DNA of 64,000 nucleotides from positions 1 to 64,000 of the forward strand of contig NZ_OOHJ01000020.1 in assembly GCF_900323885.1 (NCBI RefSeq). Direction: 5' to 3'. Both the position numbers and the translations under genes were made by a program. Positions 50,427-58,455 of the stretch are shown here, in pieces. Below the pieces are notes generated by a model. It had not been told where the DNA came from and made no database searches. It saw only the letters and a list, made by a program, of their open reading frames with translations. The stretch comes from [Actinomadura] parvosata subsp. kistnae (lineage in GTDB: Bacteria; Actinomycetota; Actinomycetes; Streptosporangiales; Streptosporangiaceae). Positions within the stretch are counted from its first letter, which is position 1. Every line of letters starts with the position of its first letter.

Positions 50427-51434
50427 TCAGGCGATGCGGTTGAGGTCGGCGACGCGGACGGCGCCGCGCAGCGGCCGGCCGCGGGCGAGCCGTTCGACCT
50501 CCCCCACCGCGAACTCCCCCAGCCGCCGCAGCTCCCGCCCCCTCGCCCCGCTGATGTGCGGGGTGACCAGCACGTTGGGCAGGCCGAGCAGCGGGTGACC
50601 GGCGGGCAGCGGCTCGGGCTCGGTGACGTCGAGGACGGCCGAGATGCGCCCGCCGGAGCAGTGCCGCACGAGCGCGTCGGTGTCGATGAGCGTCCCGCGC
50701 GCGGTGTTGACCACCACGGCCCCGTCGCGCAGCAGCGCCAGCCGCCGCTCGTCGAGCAGCCCGCGCGTCTCCGGCAGCTCGGGCGCGTGCACGGTGACCA
50801 GCTCGGCCGCGCGGCACAGCTCGTCCAGCGGGACGGCCCGCGCCCCCAGCCGCGCCGCCTCCTCCGCGGACACGTAGGGGTCGCTGAGCAGGACCCGCGC
50901 CCCGTACGAGCGCAGCCCGGCGATGACGAGGCGACCCACCCGCGAGGCCCCGATCACCCCGACGGTCGCCCCGCCCAGCCCGCCGCGCTCGCCCGGGGTG
51001 GCCACGCCGGGCAGGGCATCGCCGGACCAGGCGCCCGCCGAGTAGGCCCGCGCGCGGGCGAACGCCTGCTTGGCCGCCAGCACCAGCACGGCGAGCGCGT
51101 ACTCGGCCACCGGCACCGCGTTGGCCTGCGCGGCCGACGACACCGCGATGCCGCGCTCGAAGACCGCCGCCGTCAGGTGGCCCTTGACGCTGCCTGCCGC
51201 GTGGACGACCGCTCGCAGCCGGGGCGCGGCGGCCAGGACGTCGGCGTCGATGCGCGGGCAGCCCCACCCGGTGATCAGGATGTCGGCGTCGAGGGGCCCG
51301 TCGAAGGCGTCGATCACGCGTTCGCGGACCCGTCCGACCAGCGACAGGCGGCGCCGCAGGTCGAGGGGGAACAGCTCGGGCAGCAGCGGCGGATGCAGGG
51401 CGAAAGCCACCGTGGGAAGCACGTGTCGGCTCAT
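50427..51434 (-). CDS. D-isomer-specific 2-hydroxyacid dehydrogenase
   Basis: A 335-residue NAD(P)-dependent dehydrogenase of the D-lactate/phosphoglycerate family. The Rossmann loop is GATVGVIGASRVGRLVIAGL; Arg/Glu/His catalytic positions appear as NTARGTLIDTDALV (Arg), DVTEPEPLPAGHPL (Glu) and LVTPHISGARG (His). It overlaps lacI by four bases (ATGA at 51434-51431), so translation is coupled. Between a LacI regulator and a heparinase-like lyase it probably reduces or oxidises a sugar-acid breakdown product; glyoxylate or 2-keto-sugar acids are possible. The frame upstream of 51434 is antisense and not part of the gene. Confidence 0.9.
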   Translation of the reverse strand: MSRHVLPTVAFALHPPLLPELFPLDLRRRLSLVGRVRERVIDAFDGPLDADILITGWGCPRIDADVLAAAPRLRAVVHAAGSVKGHLTAAVFERGIAVSSAAQANAVPVAEYALAVLVLAAKQAFARARAYSAGAWSGDALPGVATPGERGGLGGATVGVIGASRVGRLVIAGLRSYGARVLLSDPYVSAEEAARLGARAVPLDELCRAAELVTVHAPELPETRGLLDERRLALLRDGAVVVNTARGTLIDTDALVRHCSGGRISAVLDVTEPEPLPAGHPLLGLPNVLVTPHISGARGRELRRLGEFAVGEVERLARGRPLRGAVRVADLNRIA

Positions 51435-52465
51435 CGGGGGCCGAGCGGCCTGACCGAGTCGCGGACCACGATATGGGTGCCGAGCGTCATCGGGCTGGTG
51501 GTCACCCGGCCGAGCGCCAGCCGTACCGCCGCCCGTCCCAGCTCGTCGTGCGGCAGGTGCACGGTCGTCAGGTGCAGGTCCTGGGCGGGCGGCACGTCGT
51601 CGTAGCCGACGATCGACATGTCGTGGGGGACGCGCAGCCCGTGCTCGTGCAGCGATTGGATCGCTCCCGCGGCGACGAGGTCGTTGCCGGCGAAGACGGC
51701 GGTGAAGTCGGGCGGGCCCTCGGCCAGGCGGCGGTTCATGGCGGCGTAGCCGGCGTCGCGGTCGAACTCGGCCTCGACCTCCAGCGACGGGTCGAGCGCC
51801 ACGCCGTGCTCGGCCAGGGCGCTGCGGTAGCCGGCCACGCGGGTGTCGGAGGTGGTGTGGCCGGGACGTACCCCGAGGTAGAGGATCCTGCGGTGGCCGG
51901 CCGACAGCAGGTGGGCGGTGACGGCGTGCGCGCCGCCGGTGTTGTCGAAGCCGACGACGAGGGCGGGCACCCCCTCCCCCAGCGGCGGCCGGCCGCACAG
52001 GACGAGGCGGGAGCCGGCGGCGGCGAGCGCGTGGGCGTACTCGGTCATGCGCTTGCGGTACTCCTCGTCCACGATCACGCTGCCGACCAGGATGACGGCC
52101 TCGGCCCGCTGCTCGCGCAGGAGCTGCACGATGGACAGCTCGCGGCCGTTGTCGCCGCCGGTGGTGCAGATGAGCGACAGCCGGCCCTCCTGCGCGGCCT
52201 GGTCCTCGACGCCCTGGGCGATGAGCGCGTAGTAGGGGACGGCGATGGTGTTGACGACGATCGCGATCGCGCCGGGCCGGGCCGCGGACAGGGCGCGGGC
52301 GTGGGCGTTGGGGACGTAGTCGAGCTCGCGCACGGCACGCATGACCTTGTTGCGGGTGACCGCGAGGACCGGGTAGTCGCCGCCGAGCACGCGCGAGACG
52401 GTGGCGACCGAGACTCCGGCCTTCCTGGCCACGTCCCTGATGGTGACGCGTCGGGGTGTGGTCAT
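51431..52465 (-). CDS. LacI-family transcriptional regulator
   Basis: A 344-residue repressor. The N-terminal helix-turn-helix reads VTIRDVARKAGVSVATVSRV with the hinge YVPNAHARALS, followed by a periplasmic-binding-protein-like sugar sensor (AIAIVVNTIAVPYYALIAQG onward; FAGNDLVAAGAIQSLHEHGL near the end). ATG 52465 is preceded by GGGAGAG; the longer frame to 52567 runs into the operator. Two copies of one operator lie in the region shared with the divergent ABC genes, so it probably controls both this operon and the transporter, releasing DNA when the imported sugar binds. Confidence 0.93.
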   Translation of the reverse strand: MTTPRRVTIRDVARKAGVSVATVSRVLGGDYPVLAVTRNKVMRAVRELDYVPNAHARALSAARPGAIAIVVNTIAVPYYALIAQGVEDQAAQEGRLSLICTTGGDNGRELSIVQLLREQRAEAVILVGSVIVDEEYRKRMTEYAHALAAAGSRLVLCGRPPLGEGVPALVVGFDNTGGAHAVTAHLLSAGHRRILYLGVRPGHTTSDTRVAGYRSALAEHGVALDPSLEVEAEFDRDAGYAAMNRRLAEGPPDFTAVFAGNDLVAAGAIQSLHEHGLRVPHDMSIVGYDDVPPAQDLHLTTVHLPHDELGRAAVRLALGRVTTSPMTLGTHIVVRDSVRPLGPR

Positions 52466-52491
52466 GCGGTCTCTCCCAGGTGAGCGCCGGG

Positions 52492-52512
52492 TCAGGTAAT
52501 CGGTTACTTGAG
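52492..52512. promoter_or_regulatory. LacI operator, copy 1
   Basis: The core GTAATCGGTTAC (52496-52507) is a near-perfect palindrome within TCAGG...CTTGAG flanks. It lies 27 bases before the lacI start codon and matches copy 2 in reverse orientation at nearly every position. Confidence 0.75.
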
Positions 52513-52593
52513 CAATGCCCAGGACGCTAAGAGATCCCGCCGGACCCGTCAACCCTGCCGTCAGCACGTTTGTAACGAAAAGTTAACAGCGCA

Positions 52594-52623
52594 TTGACGC
52601 CACCGGAGATCCGCGTCTAGCGT
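52594..52623 (+). promoter_or_regulatory. Promoter for the ABC transporter operon
   Basis: TTGACG (52594-52599) is followed after 18 bases by TAGCGT (52618-52623), the common actinomycete -10 form. The operator copy 2 lies 16-37 bases downstream, where bound LacI would block elongation. Confidence 0.5.
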
Positions 52624-52638
52624 CCGGCTCACGACGTC

Positions 52639-52660
52639 TGAAGTAACCGGTTACCTGACA
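52639..52660. promoter_or_regulatory. LacI operator, copy 2
   Basis: The core GTAACCGGTTAC (52643-52654) is a perfect 12-base palindrome. Read on the minus strand, its flanks give TCAGG...ACTTCAG, the same as copy 1 apart from two bases. It is 45 bases upstream of the binding-protein start. Confidence 0.8.
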
Positions 52661-52698
52661 TCGGCCCCGACTCACTCCCCCCACGAGAGGTGGCCCCG

Positions 52699-53985
52699 AT
52701 GGACAGACCACTCACCCGGCGCGGACTGCTCAAGGGATCCGTGCTCTTCGTCGCCGGCGCCGCCGTCTCCGCGTGCTCCACCGGAGACCCGCTGGCCAAG
52801 GGCACGTCGGCGCCCGCCGGAAGCGGCGCGAAGATCACGCTGACGCACTGGTACCACGAGTACGGCGAGGAGGGCACGCAGCAGGCGGCCATGAAGTACG
52901 CCGCCGACTTCACCAAGGCCAACCCCGACATCGCGGTCAAGGTCTCCTGGATCCCCGGCGACTACGCCACCAAGTGGACGGCCGCCGTGCTGACCCCCGA
53001 CGGCCCCGACGTCTACGAGGTCAACGACGTCAGCCCGAACATGGTCAAGGCCGGCCAGGTCACCGCGCTGGACGACGTGCTCGGGGCGGAGAAGGCCGAC
53101 TTCAACCCCAAGGTGCTGCAGCCGTACACGTGGGGCGGCCAGGTCTACGCCGTCCCTATGATCATCGATCCGATGCTGGTCTTCTACCGCAAGTCGCTGT
53201 TCCAGAAGGCCGGGGTGAGCGTTCCGAAGAGCTTCGCCGAGTTCGCCGCGGCGGCCAAGAAGCTCACGCAGGGCAAGCAGAAGGGCCTGTTCGTCGGCAA
53301 CGACGGCATCGGCGACCTCGGCCAGATGACCGCCTGGTCGAGCGGGAACCTCCTGGTGGACGACCGCACGATCACCTACGACGACCCCAAGGTGGCCGAG
53401 GCGCTGACCGCCGTCAAGGACCTCTACGACAGCAAGGCCATGCTGCAGGGCTACTCGACCGACTGGTGGGACCCCGGCGCGCTGATCAACGGGGCGGCGG
53501 CCATGCAGTGGGTCGGCCTGTGGGCCGTGCCCGGCCTGACCGAGGCGCTGGGCGACGACTTCGACGCCTTCCCGCTGCCGCCGTTCGGCCCCGGCGGGCG
53601 GGCCGTGGTCAACATGGGCGGCTGGGTGCAGGTCGTCAACGGCAAGAGCCGCAACCTGGAGGCGGCCAAGAAGTACGTGCGCTGGCTGTGGGTGGACAAC
53701 ACCGCCGCGCAGACGGACTGGAGCCTGGCCTACGGCTTCCACATCCCGCCCCGCAACAGCGCCGCCGCCAAGGCCGACAAGCTGACCTCCGGCCCGGCCA
53801 AGACCGTGATGGACGCCGTGGCCGCGCACGGCATCAAGCAGCCCGCGCTGTGGACGCCCGAGGTGCGCCAGCCGTGGGAGGATGCCATCACCGACATCGT
53901 CAAGAAGGGCGCCGACGCGCGCAAGACGCTCGCCGCCGCGGCCAAGCGCTCGCAGGACCTCCTCGACAAGGTGCCGGTGCTGTGA
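52699..53985 (+). CDS. ABC transporter sugar-binding lipoprotein
   Basis: A 428-residue family-1 extracellular solute-binding protein. The N-terminus is a twin-arginine lipoprotein signal: TRRGLLKGSVLFVAGAAVSA followed by the lipobox Cys in SACSTG. The mature part shows the usual LTHWYHEYGEEGTQQAAMKY opening, an internal VYEVNDVSP strand and a Trp-rich sugar site (WWDPGALINGAAAMQWVG). AGAGG nine bases before ATG 52699 supports that start over the GTG at 52690. It captures an oligosaccharide outside the membrane and hands it to the two permeases that follow with overlapping starts. No ATPase gene is present; a shared MsiK-type ATPase is likely. Confidence 0.92.
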   Translation: MDRPLTRRGLLKGSVLFVAGAAVSACSTGDPLAKGTSAPAGSGAKITLTHWYHEYGEEGTQQAAMKYAADFTKANPDIAVKVSWIPGDYATKWTAAVLTPDGPDVYEVNDVSPNMVKAGQVTALDDVLGAEKADFNPKVLQPYTWGGQVYAVPMIIDPMLVFYRKSLFQKAGVSVPKSFAEFAAAAKKLTQGKQKGLFVGNDGIGDLGQMTAWSSGNLLVDDRTITYDDPKVAEALTAVKDLYDSKAMLQGYSTDWWDPGALINGAAAMQWVGLWAVPGLTEALGDDFDAFPLPPFGPGGRAVVNMGGWVQVVNGKSRNLEAAKKYVRWLWVDNTAAQTDWSLAYGFHIPPRNSAAAKADKLTSGPAKTVMDAVAAHGIKQPALWTPEVRQPWEDAITDIVKKGADARKTLAAAAKRSQDLLDKVPVL

Positions 53986-54959
53986 CGACCACGGCCCCGG
54001 CCCGCCCCGCCGCCGGGCGCTCGCGCCGCCCGAGCGGGCGGCGGGCCGCGCGCTGGCCCGCCTGGCGCGCGTTCCTGCTGCTCACCCTGCCGATGGTGGC
54101 CGGGCTGTTCGTCTTCAAGTACGTCGCCATCGGCTGGGGGTTTCTGCTCAGTTTCAACGACGCCCGCGGCACCATCGCGCTCGGCGACTGGAACGGCCTC
54201 GACAACTACCGGCGGCTGCTCGGCGACCCCGCCTTCACCCGCTCGCTGGTCACGATCCTGCTGTTCACGCTGTTCATCGTGCCGGTGACGTTCGCGCTGT
54301 CGCTGGGCCTGGCGGTGCTGGTGAACCGGCTGCGCCGGGGCCGGGCGCTGTTCCGGACCACGTTCTTCATCCCGGCGGCCGTCTCGTACGTGGTGGGCGC
54401 GCTCGTGTGGAAGATGAGCCTGTTCAGCGGCACGCCGTCCGGGGTCGCCAACAGCCTGGCGTACCTGCTCGGCCACGACGACGCGATCGGCTGGGTGGCG
54501 GCCGTGGACCCGCCGCTGTACTGGATCGTGCTGGTCACCGTGCGGCTGTGGCTGCAGACCGGCTTCTACATGATCCTGTTCCTGGCCGGCATCCAGCAGA
54601 TCCCCGCCCAGCTCTACGAGGCGGCCCGGGTGGACGGCGCCGAGTCGGAGGGCCGGTTGTTCCGGCACATCACCTGGCCGATGCTGCGCAACACGTCGGT
54701 GGCGGTCGTGCTGCTGCTGATCATCAACGCGTTCCAGGCGTTCGACGAGTTCTACAACATCCTGGCCTCCAACCTGTCGGGGCTGGGCCGCGCGGACGGC
54801 CGTACCCCGCTGATCTACCTGTTCCAGACGGCGCTCGGCGAGCAGAACTACGGCGCCGGGTCGGCGGGGGCGTTCGTGGTGACCATGCTGATCGTGGTGT
54901 TCACGCTGCTGCAGGGCCGCTTCGCCGGGTTCGGCAGGACCGCCGAGGAGGAGGGCTGA
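53982..54959 (+). CDS. ABC sugar transporter permease (MalF/UgpA type)
   Basis: A 325-residue inner-membrane permease with six probable helices. It starts at GTG 53982, overlapping the binding-protein stop (GTGA). A basic, Pro-rich cytoplasmic tail of about 30 residues precedes TM1 (AFLLLTLPMVAGLFVFKYVA). The EAA loop that docks the ATPase reads YEAARVDGAESEGRLFRHIT followed by WPML. It pairs with the next gene as heterodimer. Confidence 0.92.
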   Translation: MTTTAPARPAAGRSRRPSGRRAARWPAWRAFLLLTLPMVAGLFVFKYVAIGWGFLLSFNDARGTIALGDWNGLDNYRRLLGDPAFTRSLVTILLFTLFIVPVTFALSLGLAVLVNRLRRGRALFRTTFFIPAAVSYVVGALVWKMSLFSGTPSGVANSLAYLLGHDDAIGWVAAVDPPLYWIVLVTVRLWLQTGFYMILFLAGIQQIPAQLYEAARVDGAESEGRLFRHITWPMLRNTSVAVVLLLIINAFQAFDEFYNILASNLSGLGRADGRTPLIYLFQTALGEQNYGAGSAGAFVVTMLIVVFTLLQGRFAGFGRTAEEEG

Positions 54960-55780
54960 TGAGAAGGCGCCATCTGGGCTCGTACGTGGCGGTGATCGTC
55001 TTCGCGGTGCCGTTCCTGCTGCCGTTCTACCTGCTCATCCGCAACGCGCTGATGAGCAAGCGGGAGCTGGGCTCGCTGGACTGGCACTGGTGGCCGGAGA
55101 CGATCAGCTTCCAGGGCTTCGCGGACGCGTTCGGCAACGACGCCGTGCCGCTGGCGCACGCCCTGTGGAACTCGGCGCTGATCGCCACGATCAGCGCCCC
55201 GCTGTCGACGCTGCTGGCCTCCATGGCCGGGTACGCGCTGGCCCGCATCCCCGTGGCCGCCTCGAAACCGGTGTTCTTCTTCATCATCGCCACGATGATG
55301 GTGCCGGGCGCGGCCACGTTCATCCCCACGTTCGTGGTGGTCGGCTCCCTCGGTGGCGTCAACACCCTGTGGGGGCTGATCGTGCCCGGCCTGTTCAGCG
55401 CGTTCGCGGTGCTCCTGTTCCGCGGCTTCTACCTGCGCTTCCCGCGCGAGCTGGAGGACGCGGGCCGCGTGGACGGGCTGGGCCACCTCGGCCTGTACGG
55501 GCGGCTCGCGCTCCCGAACTCGGGCGCCCTGTTCGCCTCCCTCGGCATCCTGTCCTTCATCGAGCACTGGAACGCGTTCCTGTGGCCGCTGGTCATCGGC
55601 CAGGACCCCGAGTTCTGGACAGTGCAGGTGGCGCTGTCGACGAACCTCAACCAGCAGGCGGTCAACCTGCCGGCCCTGTTCGCCGGGGCGCTCGTGGCCA
55701 TCCTGCCCCTGGTCGCCCTCTTCCTCATCGCGCAGCGGTGGATCGTCAGGGGCGTCCTGCTCACCGGCATCAAAGGCTGA
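54959..55780 (+). CDS. ABC sugar transporter permease (MalG/UgpE type)
   Basis: A 273-residue permease with six helices, starting MRRRHLGSYVAVIVFAVPFL at ATG 54959; its first A is the last base of the preceding stop codon (TGATG). The EAA-type loop reads ELEDAGRVDGLGHLGLYGRL then ALPNSG, and the C-terminus is the expected IAQRWIVRGVLLTGIKG. It completes the importer begun by the two genes upstream. The ATP-binding subunit must be encoded elsewhere. Confidence 0.92.
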   Translation: MRRRHLGSYVAVIVFAVPFLLPFYLLIRNALMSKRELGSLDWHWWPETISFQGFADAFGNDAVPLAHALWNSALIATISAPLSTLLASMAGYALARIPVAASKPVFFFIIATMMVPGAATFIPTFVVVGSLGGVNTLWGLIVPGLFSAFAVLLFRGFYLRFPRELEDAGRVDGLGHLGLYGRLALPNSGALFASLGILSFIEHWNAFLWPLVIGQDPEFWTVQVALSTNLNQQAVNLPALFAGALVAILPLVALFLIAQRWIVRGVLLTGIKG

Positions 55781-55816
55781 TCACCGGTCGAAACGAAGGC
55801 TGAGAGGAGCACCCTC

Positions 55817-57229
55817 ATGCCGCGCATCCTGACCCTGCTGGCCACCCTCGTCCTGGGCCTCCTGCCCGCCCTGCCCGCCACCGCCGCTGTGACAGTCCCA
55901 GTGGGAGCCCAGTTCACCGACACCTCGGGCAACCTCCTGCACGCCCACGGGGGCGGCGTCCTGAAGGTCGGCTCGTCCTACTACTGGTTCGGCGAGAACC
56001 GCAACGCCGACGGCACCTTCCGCTACGTCTCCGCCTACCGCTCGACGGACCTGCGCACGTGGGAGTTCCGCAACCACGTCCTGACCCAGTCGAGCGCCGC
56101 CGAGCTGCAGGTCGCCAACATCGAACGCCCCAAGGTCGTCTACAACGCGGCCACCGGCCGTTTCGTCATGTGGATGCACAAGGAGAACGGCCGCGACTAC
56201 GGCGAGGCCCGCGCCGCCGTCGCCGTCTCCAGCACCGTGGACGGCGCCTACACCTACCTGCGCAGCTTCCGCCCGCTCGGCCACATGTCCCGCGACATCA
56301 CCGCGTTCGTCGACACCGACGGCGCCGGCTACATGATCTCCGCCGCGAACGAGAACTACGACCTGCACGTCTACCGCCTGAGCGCCGACTTCACCGACGT
56401 GACCACGCTCGTGCGCATGTGGGCCGGCGACCACCGCGAGGCGCCCGCCCTGTTCAAACGCGGCGGCGTCTACTTCCTGCTCACCTCCGCCGCGACCGGC
56501 TGGCAGCCCAACCAGGCCCAGTACGCCACCGCCACCAGCATCACCGGCCCCTGGACCGCCTGGCAGAACGTCGGCGACCCCCTCACCTACGGCTCCCAAC
56601 CGGCGTTCGTCCTCCCGGTGCAAGGCACCACCGGCACGTCCTACCTCTACCTGGGCGACCGCTGGGCCGGCGCATGGGGCGGCCCCGTCAACGACTCCCG
56701 CTACGTCTGGCTCCCCCTCCAGTTCCCGACCAGCACCACCATGACCCTCACCTACGCCCGCCAGCTCACCATCGACACCGCCGCCGGCACCATCACCCCG
56801 ACCGGCACCGGCTACGACCGCCTCACCGTCCGCCACTCCGGCAAGTGCGCCGACGTCCGCAACGGCTCCACCGCCAACCTGGCCCCCGTCATCCAGTACG
56901 ACTGCAACGGCGGCACCAACCAGCAGTGGCGCATCCAGTCGATCAGCGGCGGCCACGTCCAGATCATCGCCCGCAACTCCGCCAAGTGCCTCGACGTCAA
57001 CGGCAACAGCACCGCCGACGGCGCCGCCCTGCAGCAGTACAGCTGCGGCACCGGCACCAACCAGCAGTGGACGCTGCAGGACGCGGGCGGCGGCTACGTC
57101 CGCCTGGTGGCCCGCCACTCGGGCAAGTGCGCGGACCTCCCGAGTTCGTCCACCGCCAATGACGTGCAGTTCAAGCAGTATCCCTGCAACGGCGGCACCA
57201 ACCAGCAATTCACCAGGTCAGAGCAGTGA
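55817..57229 (+). CDS. Secreted GH43-like glycosidase with ricin-type lectin domain
   Basis: A 470-residue exported protein. A Sec signal covers residues 1-24 (LTLLATLVLGLLPALPATAA). Residues about 30-330 form a five-bladed propeller of the GH43 galactan 1,3-beta-galactosidase-like group, opening with HAHGGGVLKVGSSYYWFGEN and including NIERPKVVYNAATGRFVMW. Residues about 335-470 are a ricin B/CBM13 lectin with three QxW repeats (NQQWRI, NQQWTL, NQQFTR) and paired cysteines. GAGAGGAGC precedes ATG 55817, 36 bases after the permease stop. It would release galactose- or arabinose-containing oligosaccharides outside the cell for the transporter. The exact linkage is inferred. Confidence 0.88.
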   Translation: MPRILTLLATLVLGLLPALPATAAVTVPVGAQFTDTSGNLLHAHGGGVLKVGSSYYWFGENRNADGTFRYVSAYRSTDLRTWEFRNHVLTQSSAAELQVANIERPKVVYNAATGRFVMWMHKENGRDYGEARAAVAVSSTVDGAYTYLRSFRPLGHMSRDITAFVDTDGAGYMISAANENYDLHVYRLSADFTDVTTLVRMWAGDHREAPALFKRGGVYFLLTSAATGWQPNQAQYATATSITGPWTAWQNVGDPLTYGSQPAFVLPVQGTTGTSYLYLGDRWAGAWGGPVNDSRYVWLPLQFPTSTTMTLTYARQLTIDTAAGTITPTGTGYDRLTVRHSGKCADVRNGSTANLAPVIQYDCNGGTNQQWRIQSISGGHVQIIARNSAKCLDVNGNSTADGAALQQYSCGTGTNQQWTLQDAGGGYVRLVARHSGKCADLPSSSTANDVQFKQYPCNGGTNQQFTRSEQ

Positions 57230-57385
57230 CAGGCGGTTCACTCAGGGATGGACGGTGCCCGGATTTCCGCATGAATCCGAGCCTGTCCATTCCTTCCGGT
57301 CTCCCCTCGGTCTCCCCCTCCGCCCGCATCGGCCCTGTCCGTTCCCCGTTTCCCACCCAAGCCGGTCTCCCCCGTAACCCCGCCC

Positions 57386-57838
57386 ATGATCACCGAGCCT
57401 GCCGCCGCTTCCCACTCACCCAACCGCGAGCCCACCGGCCCGTCACCCACCGGCAGGACAAGCGAAGCAACCGCAAGCACCCCCGGCGGCCACGGTAAGC
57501 ATCGCCAGCGGGTCGTGGAGACCAACGAGTACGTCGGCATGCTGCACCGCGTGATCGACGCACTCACCCGGCGACTCTGCGACGACCCGGCCGGCCTGAT
57601 CCACGTCGAACCCCTGCGCCGGCACCTGCGCGACGCCATGAACATCGCCATCGCCGTCAACCAAGACAAACCCGGCGGCTACTCCCTTGGCGAACTCGCC
57701 AAGATCCTCTCCATCCGACGCGAATCCGTCCACCACAGAGCACGCCAAGGCCGCAAACTCATCACCGACCTGCACACACGACCCGGCCCAACCAACCTGC
57801 GGAAACCAGGAGGCACCATGGGAGGGCGCCGAGGGTGA
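57386..57838 (+). CDS. Small helix-turn-helix hypothetical protein
   Basis: A 150-residue protein. The first 40 residues are Pro/Ser/Thr-rich and disordered. Then comes a helical domain (NEYVGMLHRVIDALTRRLCD, PLRRHLRDAMNIAIAVNQDK) and a likely helix-turn-helix YSLGELAKILSIRRESVHHR ending RQGRKLITDL. Sigma-like or replication-associated small proteins of actinobacterial mobile elements look similar, but I cannot name a family. It stands at the border between the carbohydrate locus and the decayed mobile region. The ATG at 57386 lacks a strong ribosome site. Confidence 0.6.
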   Translation: MITEPAAASHSPNREPTGPSPTGRTSEATASTPGGHGKHRQRVVETNEYVGMLHRVIDALTRRLCDDPAGLIHVEPLRRHLRDAMNIAIAVNQDKPGGYSLGELAKILSIRRESVHHRARQGRKLITDLHTRPGPTNLRKPGGTMGGRRG

Positions 57839-58079
57839 CATATCCGGCGAAGTCGCCGGCAAAGGACTCGTCGCGGTGTCTCTTGAGAAGCGCGTTTCGG
57901 GCGTCAAGCACGCCATCGCCGATGAGCCTCCGGCGGGCGAGGCGTGTTTGGTGGGTGAACTCCAGCATTGGGCGTCCGCGGTGGCATAGCAGAGTTGAGC
58001 AGCGGGCGGCATACGCAGGTCGCTGAGATTCTCGGCCCGAGGGCTGCCGCGTCGTGCCCGCCGGAGCGGGCCAGCCTAC
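57839..58079. other. Decayed DNA between the HTH gene and the integrase fragment
   Basis: Open frames on both strands have no recognised motif. The sequence probably holds remnants of a mobile element. No tRNA or clear attachment core was seen. Confidence 0.35.
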
Positions 58080-58292
58080 GTGCACGCCCTCCCCCTTCGT
58101 ATCGACAAGGCCGGCGCGCCCGCTGCCTCCTCGCACACCCCGCGGCATACGTTCGGCACCAACCTGCTGTGCCGGGGCGTGGACATCGTCGTGGTCGCGG
58201 AATCGCTGGGCCATGCCCGCCTGGACACCACTCGGCGGTACACCCGCGGCGACCTGGAGAACACGGTCGCCACGCTCCCCACCAACCAGTAG
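58080..58292 (+). pseudogene. Tyrosine recombinase/integrase, C-terminal fragment
   Basis: Seventy codons preserve the catalytic end of a tyrosine recombinase: His-x-x-Arg in SSHTPRHTFGTNLLCRGVDI, the second His in ESLGHARLDTTRRYT and the nucleophile Tyr in RRYTR. The DNA-binding and first catalytic (Arg I) parts are absent: a full integrase is about 350-400 residues. It is therefore a dead remnant, probably of the element whose relaxase lies at the right edge. Confidence 0.85.
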
Positions 58293-58346
58293 CCGCGCTT
58301 CTCGCCGACAAGCACCGCGGCGGCTGTTCCCCGGGCGACGTGCACG

Positions 58347-58379
58347 CTATCGCAGATAGTGACTCGCAATCTGCGATAG
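58347..58379. promoter_or_regulatory. Perfect 11-base inverted repeat upstream of the NGIKH-motif gene
   Basis: CTATCGCAGAT (58347-58357) and ATCTGCGATAG (58369-58379) are exact complements with an 11-base loop. It lies 55 bases after the integrase-fragment stop and 76 before the next GTG, so it may be an operator, a terminator or an integrase arm-type site. Confidence 0.55.
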
Positions 58380-58455
58380 AGCCTGAGCCAGGTGAACCGG
58401 ACATCAGCATCACGCGTCTCCTGCATCTCACCCTTCGACTCGCAGGAGCGTCAGT

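Noticed and set aside
58347..58379. Tyrosine-recombinase attachment core next to a tRNA
   Set aside because: No tRNA gene or direct repeat could be seen nearby; only the inverted repeat is supported.
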